Source: Platynereis dumerilii (Eukaryota; Annelida; Polychaeta; Phyllodocida; Nereididae). From it: a stretch of 64,000 nucleotides of DNA. The stretch is taken from assembly GCA_026936325.1 (NCBI GenBank), contig JAPTHN010000001.1, positions 4,724,560 through 4,788,559 on the forward strand. Reading direction: 5' to 3'. The notes below the pieces were generated by a model that was given only the letters and a program-made list of their open reading frames with translations, was not told where the DNA came from and did not search any database. This document shows, one piece after another, positions 1 to 12,824 of the stretch. The stretch's first letter is position 1. Every line of letters starts with the position of its first letter. The translations under genes and the position numbers were made by a program.

Positions 1-1160
1 GGAACTCTATTATGAGGGAACAGCCAAGGTTCATACACCTCTCTACCAACGGGACAATTACTTTGATTTTAAGGCTAGTGGAAGGAGACATGCACTGACT
101 TAACTCTTGACGGTTTGTTCTTCTTGCCAGATTATTTGGTCCAAGAGCTTTAAAAGCTGCATGAAGCAATCTGGCCAGCTCTTATGGCTTGAACGTATCA
201 GGCACATAAAGGGAAAAGGACCCTGAGACTGAGCCAAGTGTTTAAAGCAGCATAAAAGATACCTTGCTCTTGTGATGATTGACACATTAGTCCATTGATT
301 CATCCTGCACCGAAGATTGAAAGCAATATTTGAATCAATACACCAACCACAGTTACTAATTCTTATTTGTAAACTTAACTGGGGATTACCTCAGTGATGT
401 TCTGATAAATTATCATACTTTTATCCCTTTTTAACTATTTCAAAATTGCAAAAAAAAAATTTTTTTTAATTGTCACTTTTTTTTTCTTTTTCGAATTGAC
501 ACATAGGTTTACATAGGTTTTAAAAGTGGTGCCTGACTGTCGGTAATTCTGGCATTGAAATTCTCAGAGTTGTGTGTTGGGGTTTTAAAAAACAAGTACC
601 TGAAAGAAATAGTTCTTTCCTAGAAACTAAATGGAGCATATTTCAACTCAGAAGCATTTCTGGCTTGTGTTGATGACTTCAGGCAGCTTTTAAAAAGATG
701 GTGTATTTCCTTGGCGCTTCAAGGAATAAATAAAAAAGTTAGATATTGGAATGAATGTAAACACCTGGAAGCGTTAATTAAGTCAGTGTCTTTTCATTTC
801 TAAATTTTCAATTCTAATTAGCCTTAAGTATTTTCTTTTCTGGAGTAGGTTTCAAAGTCATGAAGATAAAACGAAAAAACGATGAAAGGAGTTTGTTTGC
901 TCAGATAAACTGAATCTCAGCTATCTGACCATATTGATATTATACTACGCAGATGTGGAAGAACCGGAAGTGACACACACGTGAATTGGCGTGAAGAGTA
1001 TCACAACAAGACAGACGCTGACAAGAACTCGAACTGAAAGAACCCAGGCCAAACACAAGTGTAGAACAGGGTAAATACCTGCTTCTACACAGAGAATCTC
1101 GATTGCTGATTACTTCGGTAAAATCATCACTGCTTTACAACAACATCCAGATCATGTTCC
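1..1160. other. AT-rich spacer, no gene recognised
   Basis: No reading frame here has protein-like composition. The only local structure is a run of A followed directly by a run of T near 450-468 and a T-rich tract to about 491, which could fold as a small hairpin. I see no RNA gene, transposon end or tandem repeat. Confidence 0.6.
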
Positions 1161-1787
1161 ATGAGCTGTAATTCGAGAAATATAATATCTTTTGTTATGT
1201 CTACCAATAAAATAATTCTTCTCAATATTTTCTCTAAATATGGTTCATGTGTTATCATCTTTTTCCAGATTTTGCTGCCTTTTTCAGCTGTAACTGTATA
1301 TTTATTTACATTTTGTACAATCTGCATTCCACAAAAACACTTCTATTTAATTTCTGCATCAGTAAGTTTCATCAAATATTCACTGGTATTTCTATCCGCT
1401 ACACAACATGGAGCATTGTATCATTTTTTGTTATCATACCATTATGGCCTGCAGCACAGATCTATACAGGGAAGCATTATGTTTGTACATGTACTGAGGA
1501 TGGTAACACAAAATATCTTTGAAATTTCATCAGGTGATGGCATATCTCATACTTATGCTTCTCTGACTTACTCAGTAGTATGCTTGATTGAAAGTAAGTG
1601 CTTTAGGAACTTTTCTGCAGACTATAATATTATCTTGTCTTATCATATAGAGAGAATGTGTACAGAGTTGAGTGCACCGTCTGTGCAACCAATTTGTCTA
1701 TTGTTAGACTGGACACTGCACAGAGGACCAGTGCTGCAACAAACCAGTTTAAATTATTCTTCCATTCTATCAATGTACCATATATAA
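1161..1787 (+). other. 208-codon open frame of unproven status
   Basis: This is the longest uninterrupted frame in the window that is not driven by a microsatellite. The translation is rich in F, I, L, S and Y, with hydrophobic stretches around residues 17-60, so on paper it has one or two possible membrane segments. I recognise no family motif. The composition is what AT-rich non-coding DNA gives by chance, and by rough estimate one such frame in a window this size is only mildly surprising. No splice sites or polyadenylation signal clearly frame it. It may be a chance frame; a coding exon cannot be excluded. Confidence 0.15.
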
Positions 1788-1814
1788 ACAGATGTTAATG
1801 ATTTGGTTATAAGT

Positions 1815-1990
1815 AGTCGAGGCCAGCACCTCCAAGGCCAAGACCGAGACCAAGGAATGAGCCTCCGAGACCGAGACCATCAAAATGTGGCTGTAAGGCC
1901 TCCAGCACTGGCCCAAAGATGCCTTAGAACGAGGCAAGGCTGAAGATTCAAGTCTGACAAAATATGGCTAGGAGGCCTCCAACATAGGTT
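1815..1990. repeat. GC-richer segment with imperfect GAGACCGAGACC-type repeats
   Basis: A sharp compositional change: repeated words such as CCGAGACCGAGACC, CCAAGGCCAAGACC and GGCCTCCA within about 175 bp, flanked by AT-rich DNA. It looks like a small repeat or a fragment of a mobile element, but no terminal inverted repeat or target duplication could be matched. Confidence 0.35.
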
Positions 1991-4895
1991 ATAACTTTAT
2001 CGTTCAGTTGGTCATCTTCTTCAAAAATATTTTCTCCCTATTTCAAATCCATCTCCTTATTGCAAATAACTTGAGACGAATAGCTAAATACACATTATCC
2101 AGTTTCAAATTTCCCTGCTATTTAGCGTCAAATGCACCAATAGATAGCATCAGACCAAATAGCATAGGTCTATCGCAGGCAATTGCCAAATAGCTAAAGG
2201 TAACAATGTCGCATCATATTGCTGATATTTGCAAGTCTGAAGTGATCGCCAAAGTGTTTCATTCAACAAATATATACCTGGTTGGAGTCTTCAGTTAAAT
2301 TTATCAAAAAAAAAATCCTTAGTATATGTCTGCCAGGATAAGTGTTGCAGATTGGGCATAAACCACAAACTCGCACATTTACTGCCAAGTTGAGTGAGGG
2401 AAAAGTTGAGGTCTTCACCGATTTGTTTGTTAATTATTACAGTACATCTCGATCCAAATAGTTCTCAAGCAGCAATCATATTGATTTTAAAATTAACACT
2501 CTCTATAATTAATTACAAAAAATTCCACCATACTGAAATGCTGATGTTTATAATAGGCCTGGGTTTAAATTACGTTCCATCATGACAATATGGTTCGTAC
2601 GACTTGCCACAGAAATCTGAAAATGAACCAAATGTAATAGCAGGACATTTTTGCCTTAGAATATTACAGCTCTAGAGAATGTTTCAATGCCCCGTTCAGG
2701 AGAAGACAGAAATATTCATAATTGATACTTTAGATTATTTTTGGAAATCTATTGTAGGCTCACCATCATTGGCTTTAAAGCAGAGAATCAAAATAATTCA
2801 TTATGTGCCCTCAGAAATGTCTATAGAAGTGCTGTTCATCAGAACTGCATAGCATATGCGAAGACCATTATGCTATCTTAATCAAATGGTTCAACATAAA
2901 AAAACCTCTTTTGTACGATGTGAATATCCAGGTTTCAATGTAGGTTTCTGTGATTTCAATTTCGACATGTATTATACATTTTCTCAAGTAAAGTATGACA
3001 TGATGTTGGAAATCCAGACAAAGAGAACATCCTCAATGAGAGATAATTACATGGTGTTTTATTCTGTGTAAGTGATATGAGAGAAAACTCTAAATTAATA
3101 TGGAGATTCAATGCTGCAATAGAATACGTCCGATGTTTTCAGGAGAGCTTGAATTAATGCTGCAATTTATAGCTTGTGTTTGTTGCTGGGGATCTTATTT
3201 CCATTTCTATGTCATCTGAACTTGGAGATCAGACACTGGCATTGTTCAATTCGTTCGGAGCATGAGAGTGGTGCAGCCAGGGAAGCTATTCATGCCTATT
3301 GTTCTCATGTCTTTTGCAAATTGCAGTTTGAGACAAGCTGGGTGATCAAGCAGCAGTCTGATTCAGCAAGTCCTTGAACACAGAATTTTGAACCACAATG
3401 TACAACTGGCATGCAAAAGCTTATGTTAAATATGCGACTCAGACAACAAAAATGCCAAAGATAAGATACTGTTTTCAAGAATTGCTATACAATTATATAA
3501 TGTTAAATTGTGAGTGGTTCCCATGCTTAAAATAGGATGCATGTTGGGAAGGCTTACTGTTTAATGTATATATTCTGACTAAATTTCTAAAAGTGAAATT
3601 TGTCGATACATAACCTATATATATACTCTCACTTAAGACTGTTGTGTAATTTGATAAAATAAATCATTTTGCATAATTAGATGACAAATCTGAATTGAAT
3701 CTTGTATCCTTAATAAGCTCTGGAGGAAAATAAGTGAGCAGAGTTCTCAGACTATCTTCCATTTACACCTTCGTGGTCTTCTCTCCCTTAAAAGTATCTG
3801 CTGTAGAAAAAATATCTCAAGTGAAAGTGTATGTGGCAGCATCGGTTCATTTCTCAAGGGAATAGACTGGTAGCTTTAACCGCAAAGCTGGTGATTCTGA
3901 GCATTGGCTTGGAATATAGCAGGCAACACAGATCCTGTCTGTCAGTAAATAGGACTGAATGCAATGCATGAGGAAAGGATGAAATAGACCACATATGGAT
4001 ATACATAGTGATTCTGAGCGTAATACGCCTGAAATGATATTGCAATAAAAATTGCCGCGATACGCTCCGGGATCCGTAATACACATCTATTAGATAACAG
4101 TGGTTTTATGGTAATGCAGCAGCGAAAACTCACAGCCAAAACCCAATATATTTTTGTTTCTACTGCGCTCTTGATATGATTAACGAAACAATATGTATCT
4201 GAATCCATTTCAGCTGGATATGGGTAGAACAATTCTCATATAGTGGTGTCATCGATGGCATTAGTACTTCCACGGTTGCTCCAGCTAAACACAGGAAAAC
4301 CATATATTATTTTATTTATTGCAGTGTTTGCAGTAGGTCATTATTAGACAAATTTACCTTGTCAGTTACAGCCTGTTTTTACATCAGCCGATATTATTGT
4401 GGTGAGGTCTATCATCAAGGTGAGGTCTAATGACTGTCAATTGGCCTAAGGCTTCTTTAAATGAGTCTTCTTATAATGAAGCTTCTACGAACTAAAGGAA
4501 TCCACAGGTTGTGAAATGAAACCAAAACAGCCACAAGCTTTCATTACCTCGACGCCTCCTAATTTCATTGATTCAGCGTTAAGTATTTTTGTTCAGACGA
4601 CAGAAGGATTCCTTTTTAATTAAATGAACGCAATTTCAGCCATTAGCCCACCTTGATATCTTGCTAGGTAGAGAGTCTCAATTCACAACTGGCTTTAATT
4701 AATTAATGACTGCCAAACACATTTCTTGTGGGTCAAGTCTAAAGAATTTCCAGTCCCATTGTCTTCCTTATTACTAATAGCATAATCTTCTGCCAGCAAC
4801 AACCAAAGTCTCCATCTCAAGGTTATGTTTATGAGGAGACTTTCTGTCAGATACACAAAGCAGAATTGTAGTGTTCATTGTATTATGAGATGCTG
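1991..4895. other. AT-rich spacer, no gene recognised
   Basis: Short frames of 60-96 codons occur on both strands but none shows a family motif or a convincing splice context. No RNA gene or mobile element was recognised in this stretch. Confidence 0.55.
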
Positions 4896-5315
4896 CAGTT
4901 GAGGTCAAATGTATTCATACAGCAGGGGCTGCTGTTTTCAAAGTTATGTGGCATCGTAAGATCTGCCTATATTGGAATGAAAACACTTCAGATTATTGGT
5001 TGTGATTGTTTTTCAACTCATGGCGGTGAAAAAACCAGAATGAAATATGATTTGCAGTTGTGCTTATTTTGCATGTATTGGAGAAAAATCCAAGTGTATG
5101 ATTTCTTTTGAGCCACCAAATTTTGAACATTTGAATTCAGAACCTCTTAACAACTGCAAATCATATTTGATTCTGGTTTTTTCACTGCCATGAGTTGAAA
5201 AAAATTCACAACCAATAATCTGAAGTGTTTTCATTCCAATATAGGCAGATCTTACGATGCCACATAACTTTGAAAACAGCAGCCCTCGCTGTATGAATAC
5301 ATTTGACCTCAACTG
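4896..5315. mobile_element. Tc1/mariner-type MITE with 165 bp inverted arms
   Basis: Two inverted arms, 4,896-5,060 and 5,151-5,315, match at roughly 90% or better by eye and enclose a 90 bp centre. The termini read CAGTTGAGGTCAAATG inward, which resembles the CAGTTGA... ends of Tc1-family transposons such as Sleeping Beauty. A TA follows the right end (5,316-5,317); the left flank is TG, so the TA duplication appears to have lost one base. Because the arms are mirror images, similar peptides are encoded on opposite strands, which is a by-product of the palindrome and not a gene. No transposase remains: this is a non-autonomous deletion derivative mobilised in trans. Confidence 0.85.
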
Positions 5316-5317
5316 TA

Positions 5318-7189
5318 CCTTCTGTGGTCTCTCTAGGAGTGCAGTCTTCTTTGGGGTGCGATCTCTGTTTGGATAAGGAATGTGTTACTTAATGCAGAGG
5401 AAGGCAGTCTCATAATGCACATCGGTCCTATAACAGACACAGAGACCATCGTACACACAGAGCAGGGCTGAATTCTTTTTTCTTTGACGGGACCTTACAA
5501 TGTCTGTAACATTGGAATCTTTACATATCGATTCGATATTTTTGTTAAATAACAATATCTAAAATTTACTGATGAAAGGGGGTGGAAACGCAATCCTTGC
5601 GCCTCCCCCATATTCTCCAATGCAAAGCAGTATCTATGAGTTCTAACACCAAAACAGTTGCTTGGGACTAAAATCCACCTAATTGTAAAATTTGTCCATT
5701 ATTTCAGTATCTATGTGATATTGCAGCAGCCATCACGATAACCTAACAAAATGTCTTTGTCTTGACAAAGAGAATTTTTTCAGATCCAAAATATAATCAG
5801 TTCACTTAAAATCTTGGCTACAGGACATACTATGTACACCGGACTAAATCGTCATTTTTCTCAGGCTGAAAATGTAAATTGACCATCTGTCATCGAAATT
5901 TGACAGTGTCGTTTATTGCCAAAAATATGAATAGAGAAAGGAACAGTGAGAAATGAAGCCAAGAAACATTGGTGAGCAATGGTTTCATATGTGTCATAAA
6001 AGTTGCCGGCTGAGTAGTGAGGCTGATCGTGTTGATGACATTTATGAAGATTTCTTGGCAATTTCAGAAGTCTCCAAGTCTCGCAGTCCCAGAGTCCCAG
6101 AATCAAAATCATTGTAAAAGCGAGCTGTAGTTCAAACTAGAATATATATCTGAAGGATTGAGACAATTTAAAAACAAGGTACAGTTATCGCTTGGTCATA
6201 AGATCCCATGTTATACGACCGGCTTGCCTCATGTGACCGCCTTGGTACTGCGCTAAGTTTTATTTTTAGTGAAACTGGATTTACCGCCCGACAAGAGATG
6301 GCATCCCCACAAAAGACAACTCTGCTACATCAGGAGAGTGTGTGTTTTAAAATGCAAGACTTCTTTGTGCTTAACTAGCATAATATGCAATTAGTTGAGC
6401 TGAGAAACGATACGTATAGCCAAGTCAGAACTTACAGCTACTTCCTTGTTAATATCTGTTGAGTGTTGCTTTTTGGCATCCGATTTTAGGGTGTGCTCTC
6501 CAGCAGGCAGCTTCTCAGCTCTGGTGTTAGCACAGATAACTTACACAATATCTTGGGCTTCATCAGACAATGTGTAATCGTGTCGTTTCGTCCATTTTTT
6601 CCCTGTGCTATTTTTCTTGTCCATATAGAAAATGACACATGTGGGTTATTGTGTTTCTGCTGTGAGAAACAGCACAGTCCCAGCGAGTCCCACAGTAACA
6701 CAGTGGCAAGCCAGATTAGGAGTCAGTTTAGATTGCCTCTGACACAGTGTTGTCATAACAAGGACAGGCATTTTCTTTAGCTGGCTACACACTGAGGTAA
6801 CGCAGACATTGTTCAGCTCTGATGGTAATCTACAGCCGTCCAGGGGCGGATTTAGCAAGGCGATATGTAGGTGAAAGGACTTTGGGGTTAAGAATCTGGT
6901 CGCGGTCATTCCTTTTGCTTTTCATATGATTTTTCTTTTATAACATCGGATATACTGTATATGTGTACTTCATACAGTGTATGTCATATATGTGACAGCT
7001 ACAGATCTTGTTTAACGTACAATAGGTCGTGTCAGCCACCGTATATTATTGTTTCACACAGAACAAGCAGAAATCAGAACATAACTAAAATGGATGACAA
7101 GCGAACTCCATATTCATCTATTTTGCCTACATTTTTTTGTTTTTCGACCACCACAACAAGAGTGAGATGAATTTTAGGCTATTCGTGGT
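5318..7189. other. spacer, no gene recognised
   Basis: No coding, RNA or complete mobile element could be supported. A short hAT-like word, CAGGGGCGGATTTAGCA, sits at about 6,841-6,857 but has no partner end. Confidence 0.5.
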
Positions 7190-8380
7190 ATCAAACACAT
7201 TGTATTCTTCAACCATCGTAATGAAAGGGTAGTGGTTATATCCAAGTAGTATTAATATATGAGTTAATTGCCTTTTCTACCATTTACTGATGTCCTCTGT
7301 AGTCGTAACGCCCAAGTTCTTTCTTACTTAGCCAGCAAAAATAACGTTCACCACAAGTTAGACCGTCAGAAGATTCAGACTATCTAGCTGTTGAACACTT
7401 TGTATTCTGCAACCATTCCAAAGGAATGGTGGCGGTTAAGTCCAAGTTTGCAGTATGAATCTATGAGATAATTGCCCTCCTTACCATTTAGTGATTTTCT
7501 TGAAAGTAATGAATTCCAAGTTCATACTTCATGAGACAATCACCAATAAAAAGAACATTAACCTATGTATGTATTTGGAAGGTAAAGGACGAGTTACTAC
7601 TTTCGCCAAAATAAATAACATCCAGAAAAAAGCATAAATCCAGACTATTCCTTTAGTTGAACATATTGGATTTTACAATCGTTTCAAAGCATCAGTAACG
7701 GCCCAGTCCAAGTTTGCATTATGAGTCTATGAGATACTTGTCACATCGACTAATCGCAGATATCCTCTGAAGTACAAGTAGTAAATCTCAAGTTTATACT
7801 TTCCTAAGCAAAATACCATCAACAGCAAGAGAGTAAAGAAATAGACCAGAAGATCAGTCTTTATCGTTGTGAGCATGGTCCATTCATCAACGCCAAAATG
7901 ACAGTTAAAAACATCCAAACAATTTCAAATTACTTTTATCTGGTAGATAGAAGTTCAGTGAAACATCCAATATTGAAGATTTAAGCAAACTCATAAGAGG
8001 TAGCGAGGTAAATAAACTTTTGGAACACAGTGTATTGTATTCTACAACCCTTTCAACGCATCAGTAATGGCTCAGTCCAAGTTTGCATTATGAGTCTATG
8101 AGATACTTGTCACCTCTATCATTCAGCAATATCCTCTGAAGTACATGTAGTAAATATCAAGTTTATACTTTCCCAGGCAAAATACCATCCACAGCAACAG
8201 AATAAAGAAATTCAGGCTGCTCATGTGGTCGGTCATATTTGTGGCTCGGTCCAAGTTTGAGTACACATCTACGACATAATTGCCCTCTCTACCATTTAGT
8301 GATGTCCTCAGTAGTCGTAAATATTAAGTTCATACTAAGTCTTGGCCGTAAAAATACCATCTAGACAGAAAAGCATAAAT
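7190..8380. repeat. irregular tandem array, left part
   Basis: About five diverged copies of a unit with the same word order: a TTGTATTCT-type start, a run ending GTCCAAGTTTGC, ATGAGTCTATGAGATA, TACCATTTAGTGAT, TCCTCTGTAGTCGTAA and an AAGTTCATACTTT block. GTCCAAGTTTG-like anchors lie near 7,240, 7,441, 7,707, 8,076 and 8,250, so spacing runs from about 170 to 370 bp because of internal gains and losses. The array resumes at 12,825 after the 8,381-12,820 insertion. It is an old minor satellite. Confidence 0.75.
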
Positions 8381-8393
8381 CATGAAGTCCATG

Positions 8394-10007
8394 GTGACGG
8401 AATGACAAAAATTAACATCATTTGTATCTTCTTCCATTAAAAACACAAAAATAATGTGAAGGAGGGCTGATAAATATGCATATTTTGTTGAGACACACTT
8501 GATAGTTAACGTTTTTCCTGAATGCAAAATCATATAAAGGGCTGTAAAATATATATGATGCGTATTCACTGACGTGACGGAATGACAGTGAAACGGACAT
8601 TAGAATTTCATCATCTCAAATAATTAATTTTTACTGCTCATCTTATGTGTTTTTACCATACATTTTGGTTAATTTTCAAAGCAAATATTCTTAGCTTGTC
8701 TTTCATTCAGAAATTGTGAAGTTTCAATAGTTTCTGTGTTAGAACAATGAGATATACCAACCAGAGGTAGTGTGACGGAATGACAGTTGCCAGATCTAAT
8801 TTGTGACGGAATGACACGACAAATAATACAAATAAAACCATGTATATATTTTATATTATTGCATCGGATATTCTTGTGACACACACCAAACTTGGTATAC
8901 TTGTAGATTAGCTATAGTGGAACATATTCCAAAGTTAAAATTCAAACAATAAAAAAATTTATATATCTTGCTATACGTTTGAAATGTATCTGTGCTGTGA
9001 CGGAATGACAGTGAAAGAAAATATTATTTTATTTGAATTTGTTGCACATATTTTTCCAATACCTGTTTTTACCACATAGATTTGTACATTTTACAGAGTC
9101 TATAATGTGAGCTTGTCTGTCATTCAAAAATTGTGAACTTTTCAACAGTTTTTGTGTTGGTATAAAGGTGTACACCAGCCAGAGGCACTGTGACGGAATG
9201 ACAGTTGCCATGACCTATCAGGTAATTGTGGCTTGACTAGAAAAATATTAATAGGAATAACTTTGCACTTGCAAAGGGACAAATAAGTAATTCAATTAAA
9301 ATTACAAATATTTAGATTCCAATGCATAGATACACATGTACTAACTACTATTACATGTTGTGGAGTGACCACAAAATTTTGGTGTCAATTCTGCTCAGTC
9401 AATTGTCAAAAATGTGAAATTTTGTTATCTTTATCGCTGAAATCCGTTCCACCAACTTCATTAATGTATTTCATTATCAACAATATATCATAGGAGGTTT
9501 TATTTATGTCATCATTAGTGGAATTTGTAATTATGTTTTACATATACAGTAGTTTTTCAATTACTTTGTTTAGTATTGCGTCATTCCGTCACGGCCATAA
9601 TGGCATCTCATTTGTTGTAGCTAGGCATACTAATTGACCACAAATTTGAAAAAACGAGAAAGAATACTTTTCTACTTTTGCCTCATTTTAGAATTTAGCT
9701 TTGATGCACCCCCAAGTTTTGCATACTTCACAGAACAACAAAAAGAAGGTTAACATTTTGGCAGAATGATATGATTAGAATATTTCATTCCGTCACACAA
9801 ATTGAGTTGTATTTAAATAAAGTTTGCTGTCAGCTTTATTCATTAAGTTTCGAATCAAACATTTCAGAAATAGTTTGCTAGAGCAATATTAGTTCATACA
9901 CATGGCCATGGGAGATATGGACCACAGCAGGCCTATAATTTTCAGCTATGGTGTCATTCCATCACATTTTGTGTCATTCCGTCACAGCCAAAATGTCATT
10001 CCGTACA
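8394..10007. repeat. dispersed 13-mer GTGACGGAATGAC, forward then inverted
   Basis: Forward copies lie at 8,394, 8,574, 8,772, 8,803, 8,997 and 9,190. Reverse-complement copies lie at 9,580, 9,785 (partial), 9,953 (one mismatch), 9,973 and 9,995 (diverged end). A further forward copy is at 12,428, past the nested element. The word is far better conserved than the DNA between copies, and it switches orientation once near 9.4 kb. Confidence 0.85.
8640..9215. repeat. direct repeat, period about 420 bp
   Basis: The segment from about 8,640 to 8,790 recurs at about 9,055-9,210: a TTTTTACCA start, then AGCTTGTCT.TCATTCA.AAATTGTGAA, a GTTTCTGTGTT/GTTTTTGTGTT block, CCAGAGG.A, and finally GTGACGGAATGACAGTTGCC. 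Two copies are clear, diverged by eye to about 80%. Confidence 0.7.
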
Positions 10008-10159
10008 GGGTAGCTAGGAAGACGAATGGACCACAAACTTAAAGGAAACCAGCCAAAATATTTTTCTGCTGTGGTCTCATTGTAGAATTTAACTTTTATA
10101 CATCTCTAAACTATACATGCTATACATGACAACAATAACCCTTTCCAGACTGTGCCCAG

Positions 10160-10187
10160 GATCGTGGCCCAAATTTGGGCCACGATC
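10160..10187. repeat. perfect 28 bp palindrome near the left terminus
   Basis: Both halves pair perfectly about the centre at 10,173/10,174; the left half is GATCGTGGCCCAAA. It lies 8 bp inside the left terminal repeat. No equivalent was found at the right end. It may be a subterminal transposase-binding structure. Confidence 0.85.
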
Positions 10188-10599
10188 TCTAGCACCCTGT
10201 ACAGTACCTTAGAATGAAAATATTAACATGAAATTCACACAGAATGTGCATCAGGAAATAAGCTTTTCATTCAGCCCATCACCATTTTTTTTTCTCAAAA
10301 ATTCATCCCGCGAGAACAGGAAATCCAAGTGGGATCTGAAAATGGGAATCAGGGGGAATTCCCTGAACATATCATCTCAGAGCAAAACAACCTTAAGCTT
10401 TGTTTTTGAGCATTTAAGGCACAAAATCAAACACTCCCTGCCATAACTTACACTAGGGGAGTATTAATATCGCATATAGGTATGGTTACTGCATCTATAC
10501 ATCCTACTTGAAACCCCATCACCCATTTACCTGGCTCAATTACAGGTGTGTTAATTGGCAATATTTAGCAAAATTTGCAAAAATCTAACATTTCAGGTT

Positions 10600-12215
10600 A
10601 TACACCTAAATGGGAGAGTATAAATATTAGTTTATGACACTAAAACTTAGTTTTGAACATGTCAAAAAAGTTTAGTATAACTTAGAAATGGTTTCCCTTA
10701 GTTACAATGCTCAGGTATGTACAGGTAAATCATTTATAATTACTTTGGCCCCAATTGACCAGCGGCCGAAAATCGGACTAATTTCTCTGGCTGACAGCAA
10801 TTCATTGCATGGACCATTATTTCACTAGTAGTTGCCAGATTTTGACCATACTTGGTGATCTTATACAGAGCTATACAGGTAAGGTAACAGCATCTGCACA
10901 TCTGACCTAAACCCCATTACCTCTTTACCTGGCCTAATTACAGGTGAGTTGTTCAGTGATTATTGGCATAATATATGCAAAATCGAACATTTCCTGCAGT
11001 ACCTGCTTCCGGGGGTCCAACAGAAGAGTATAAATATCAGGTTATGAATTAAAACCTTCTTAAAACATTGCAAAGAAGTAAAGAATAAATAAAACAGAGT
11101 TTCCATTGACTATAAAACTCAGGTATGTACAGGTAAGTCAATTATGATTACCTGCGGACCATTACGCTAACGGCCAAAAGTCGGACTAATTTTTAGTACA
11201 TTGCATGGACCATTATTTCACCAGTACATGTAATTGCTAGGTTTTGAACATACTTGTTGATCGTATATAGATAGCCTTACAGCATCTATTCATATTATCT
11301 GAATTCCATTACCCCTTTATCTGACCTAATTACTGGTATGTTAATTAGCAACATAAATGCAAAATCAAACATTTCTGCAATTCCCAAAACACCTCATGTC
11401 GAGGGTGCTGTGATGGGAGTACACATATCAGTGACACTAAAGTTTCTTTCAAACATGTGAATTAAGGAATGGATAGAATGGATGCTGTAACCTTACTTGT
11501 ATAAGATCACCAAGTATTACAGAAATCAGGTAATTATCAGAGAAATAATGGTCCAATGGTATATGCAATAAATTGCTGTCAGCCTGAGAATCAAGTCAGA
11601 TTTTCAGCCGCTAGTCGAATGGTACATAGATAATTAAGAATTACTTACCTGTGCATACCTGAGCTTTGCAACCATTGGAGACTATGTTTTATAAATTCTT
11701 AACTTCTTTGCCATGTTTGTAAGAAGGGTTTAGTTCATTACTTGATATTTATACTCTTCTGTTGGACCCCTAGAGGCAAGTCTTCTAGGAAACATTCAAT
11801 TTTAGGTATATCATGCCAATTATCACCAATTAACACACCTGTAATTAGGCCAGGTAAAGGAGTACTGGGGTTCAGGTTGGATGTATACATGCTGTAACTT
11901 CACCTATAAAAGATTCACCCAGTATTATCAAAATCTGGCACCTACCAGTGAAATAATGGTCTATGCAATGAATTGCTGTCAGCCTGAGAAATTAGTCCGA
12001 TTTTCGGCCGCTAGCCAAATGGTCCACAGGTAATCATAATCGACTTACCTGTACATACCTGAGCTTTATAACCAAATGGAATTATATCTAATTTGTTGCA
12101 AACATATTTAGTGATATTTTGGTGCTGGGGTCCATCAAAAGTCTTGCTTATTTTTCATGTTATAGGCCTCATTGTAAGAAACATGCTTAACTGCCTTTGA
12201 TCTTTTTTAATCATC
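10600..12215. repeat. about 400 bp modules, two forward and two inverted
   Basis: The word CTCAGGTATGTACAGGTAA occurs forward near 10,710 and 11,118 and inverted near 11,645 and 12,043. The same modules carry CGGCCGAAAATCGGACTAAT, a TGCATGGACCATTATTTCAC block and TTTACCTGGCCTAATTACAG or their complements. The symmetry axis is near 11,390. The DNA could fold as a very large cruciform. Confidence 0.75.
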
Positions 12216-12824
12216 TCACCTGTAATTAAGGCAGGTGTGCTTTTCATATGTGTTCAGGTGTCTTCCCTATCATGTCATTGTAAAGCTCACCATCCCAGCT
12301 TTATATTGATATATGGTTATCTATGTGAATTCACAAGTCTTCATTGAGAAAATTTATATTTAAGGGTTAAAAACCCCAAATTTGCAATTTTCTCCTCAGT
12401 CTGGAAAGGGATAATAAGGTTATTATTGTGACGGAATGACATGACTATAACTCATCCAGGACCCTTTTTGAATTGGGAATAACTCATTATACTCCATGAC
12501 ACGGTTAAGAAAAATATTTAAAAATGATAAATATTGTCATTTTGTACAAAATGATATGCTGAGTGACCATGAGAAGTGAAAATAACTTTAGTTATACTTC
12601 ATGAAAGATGAGGTATCCATCCCCTTTTGCTGTTGTTCAGATTTTGGTGTGATGTCATGTACAATGTTGGCTCAAAAACAGGGGATCCCATACTCCAAAT
12701 TGATTAAAACTGCCCGAAGTCCGAAATATAGGTTTTTATCTATCATTTAACACCGGTTTCCATACAATTACTTATATTTTAATATTTCATTGGTTTGTCC
12801 ACATTTCTGTGGATTTCATGAAAT

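Larger units (their letters stand above)
10139..12410. mobile_element. 2.27 kb piggyBac-like non-autonomous element, nested
   Basis: Perfect 14 bp terminal inverted repeats, CCCTTTCCAGACTG at 10,139-10,152 and its complement at 12,397-12,410, are flanked by ATAA on both sides (10,135-10,138; 12,411-12,414). A CCCTTT start with a 4 bp TTAA-like duplication is the piggyBac pattern; ATAA is a variant, so the assignment is an inference. The interior has no transposase frame and is mostly a large imperfect palindrome of about 400 bp modules. The element lies inside the GTGACGGAATGAC element: joining the flanks restores a 20 bp palindrome (CAATAATAA-GG-TTATTATTG), so it appears to have inserted into a hairpin. 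Confidence 0.65.
8381..12820. mobile_element. 4.4 kb inverted-repeat element inserted in the tandem array
   Basis: The left edge reads CATGAAGTCCATGG (8,381-8,394) and the right edge, reverse-complemented, reads CATGAAATCCACAG (ends 12,820): imperfect terminal inverted repeats. Both sides are flanked by AAAT (8,377-8,380 and 12,821-12,824), a possible 4 bp target duplication, and the host array continues on both sides, which fixes the boundaries well. The interior holds twelve copies of GTGACGGAATGAC and roughly 420 bp direct repeats, and is itself split by a second element at 10,139-12,410. Without that insertion the element is about 2.2 kb. No transposase frame is present. The superfamily is not assigned. 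Confidence 0.6.

Noticed and set aside
4878-5312. Two similar peptides on opposite strands
   Set aside because: They mirror the arms of the Tc1-type MITE palindrome.
6841-6857. hAT terminus CAGGGGCGGATTTAGCA
   Set aside because: No inverted partner or 8 bp duplication could be found.
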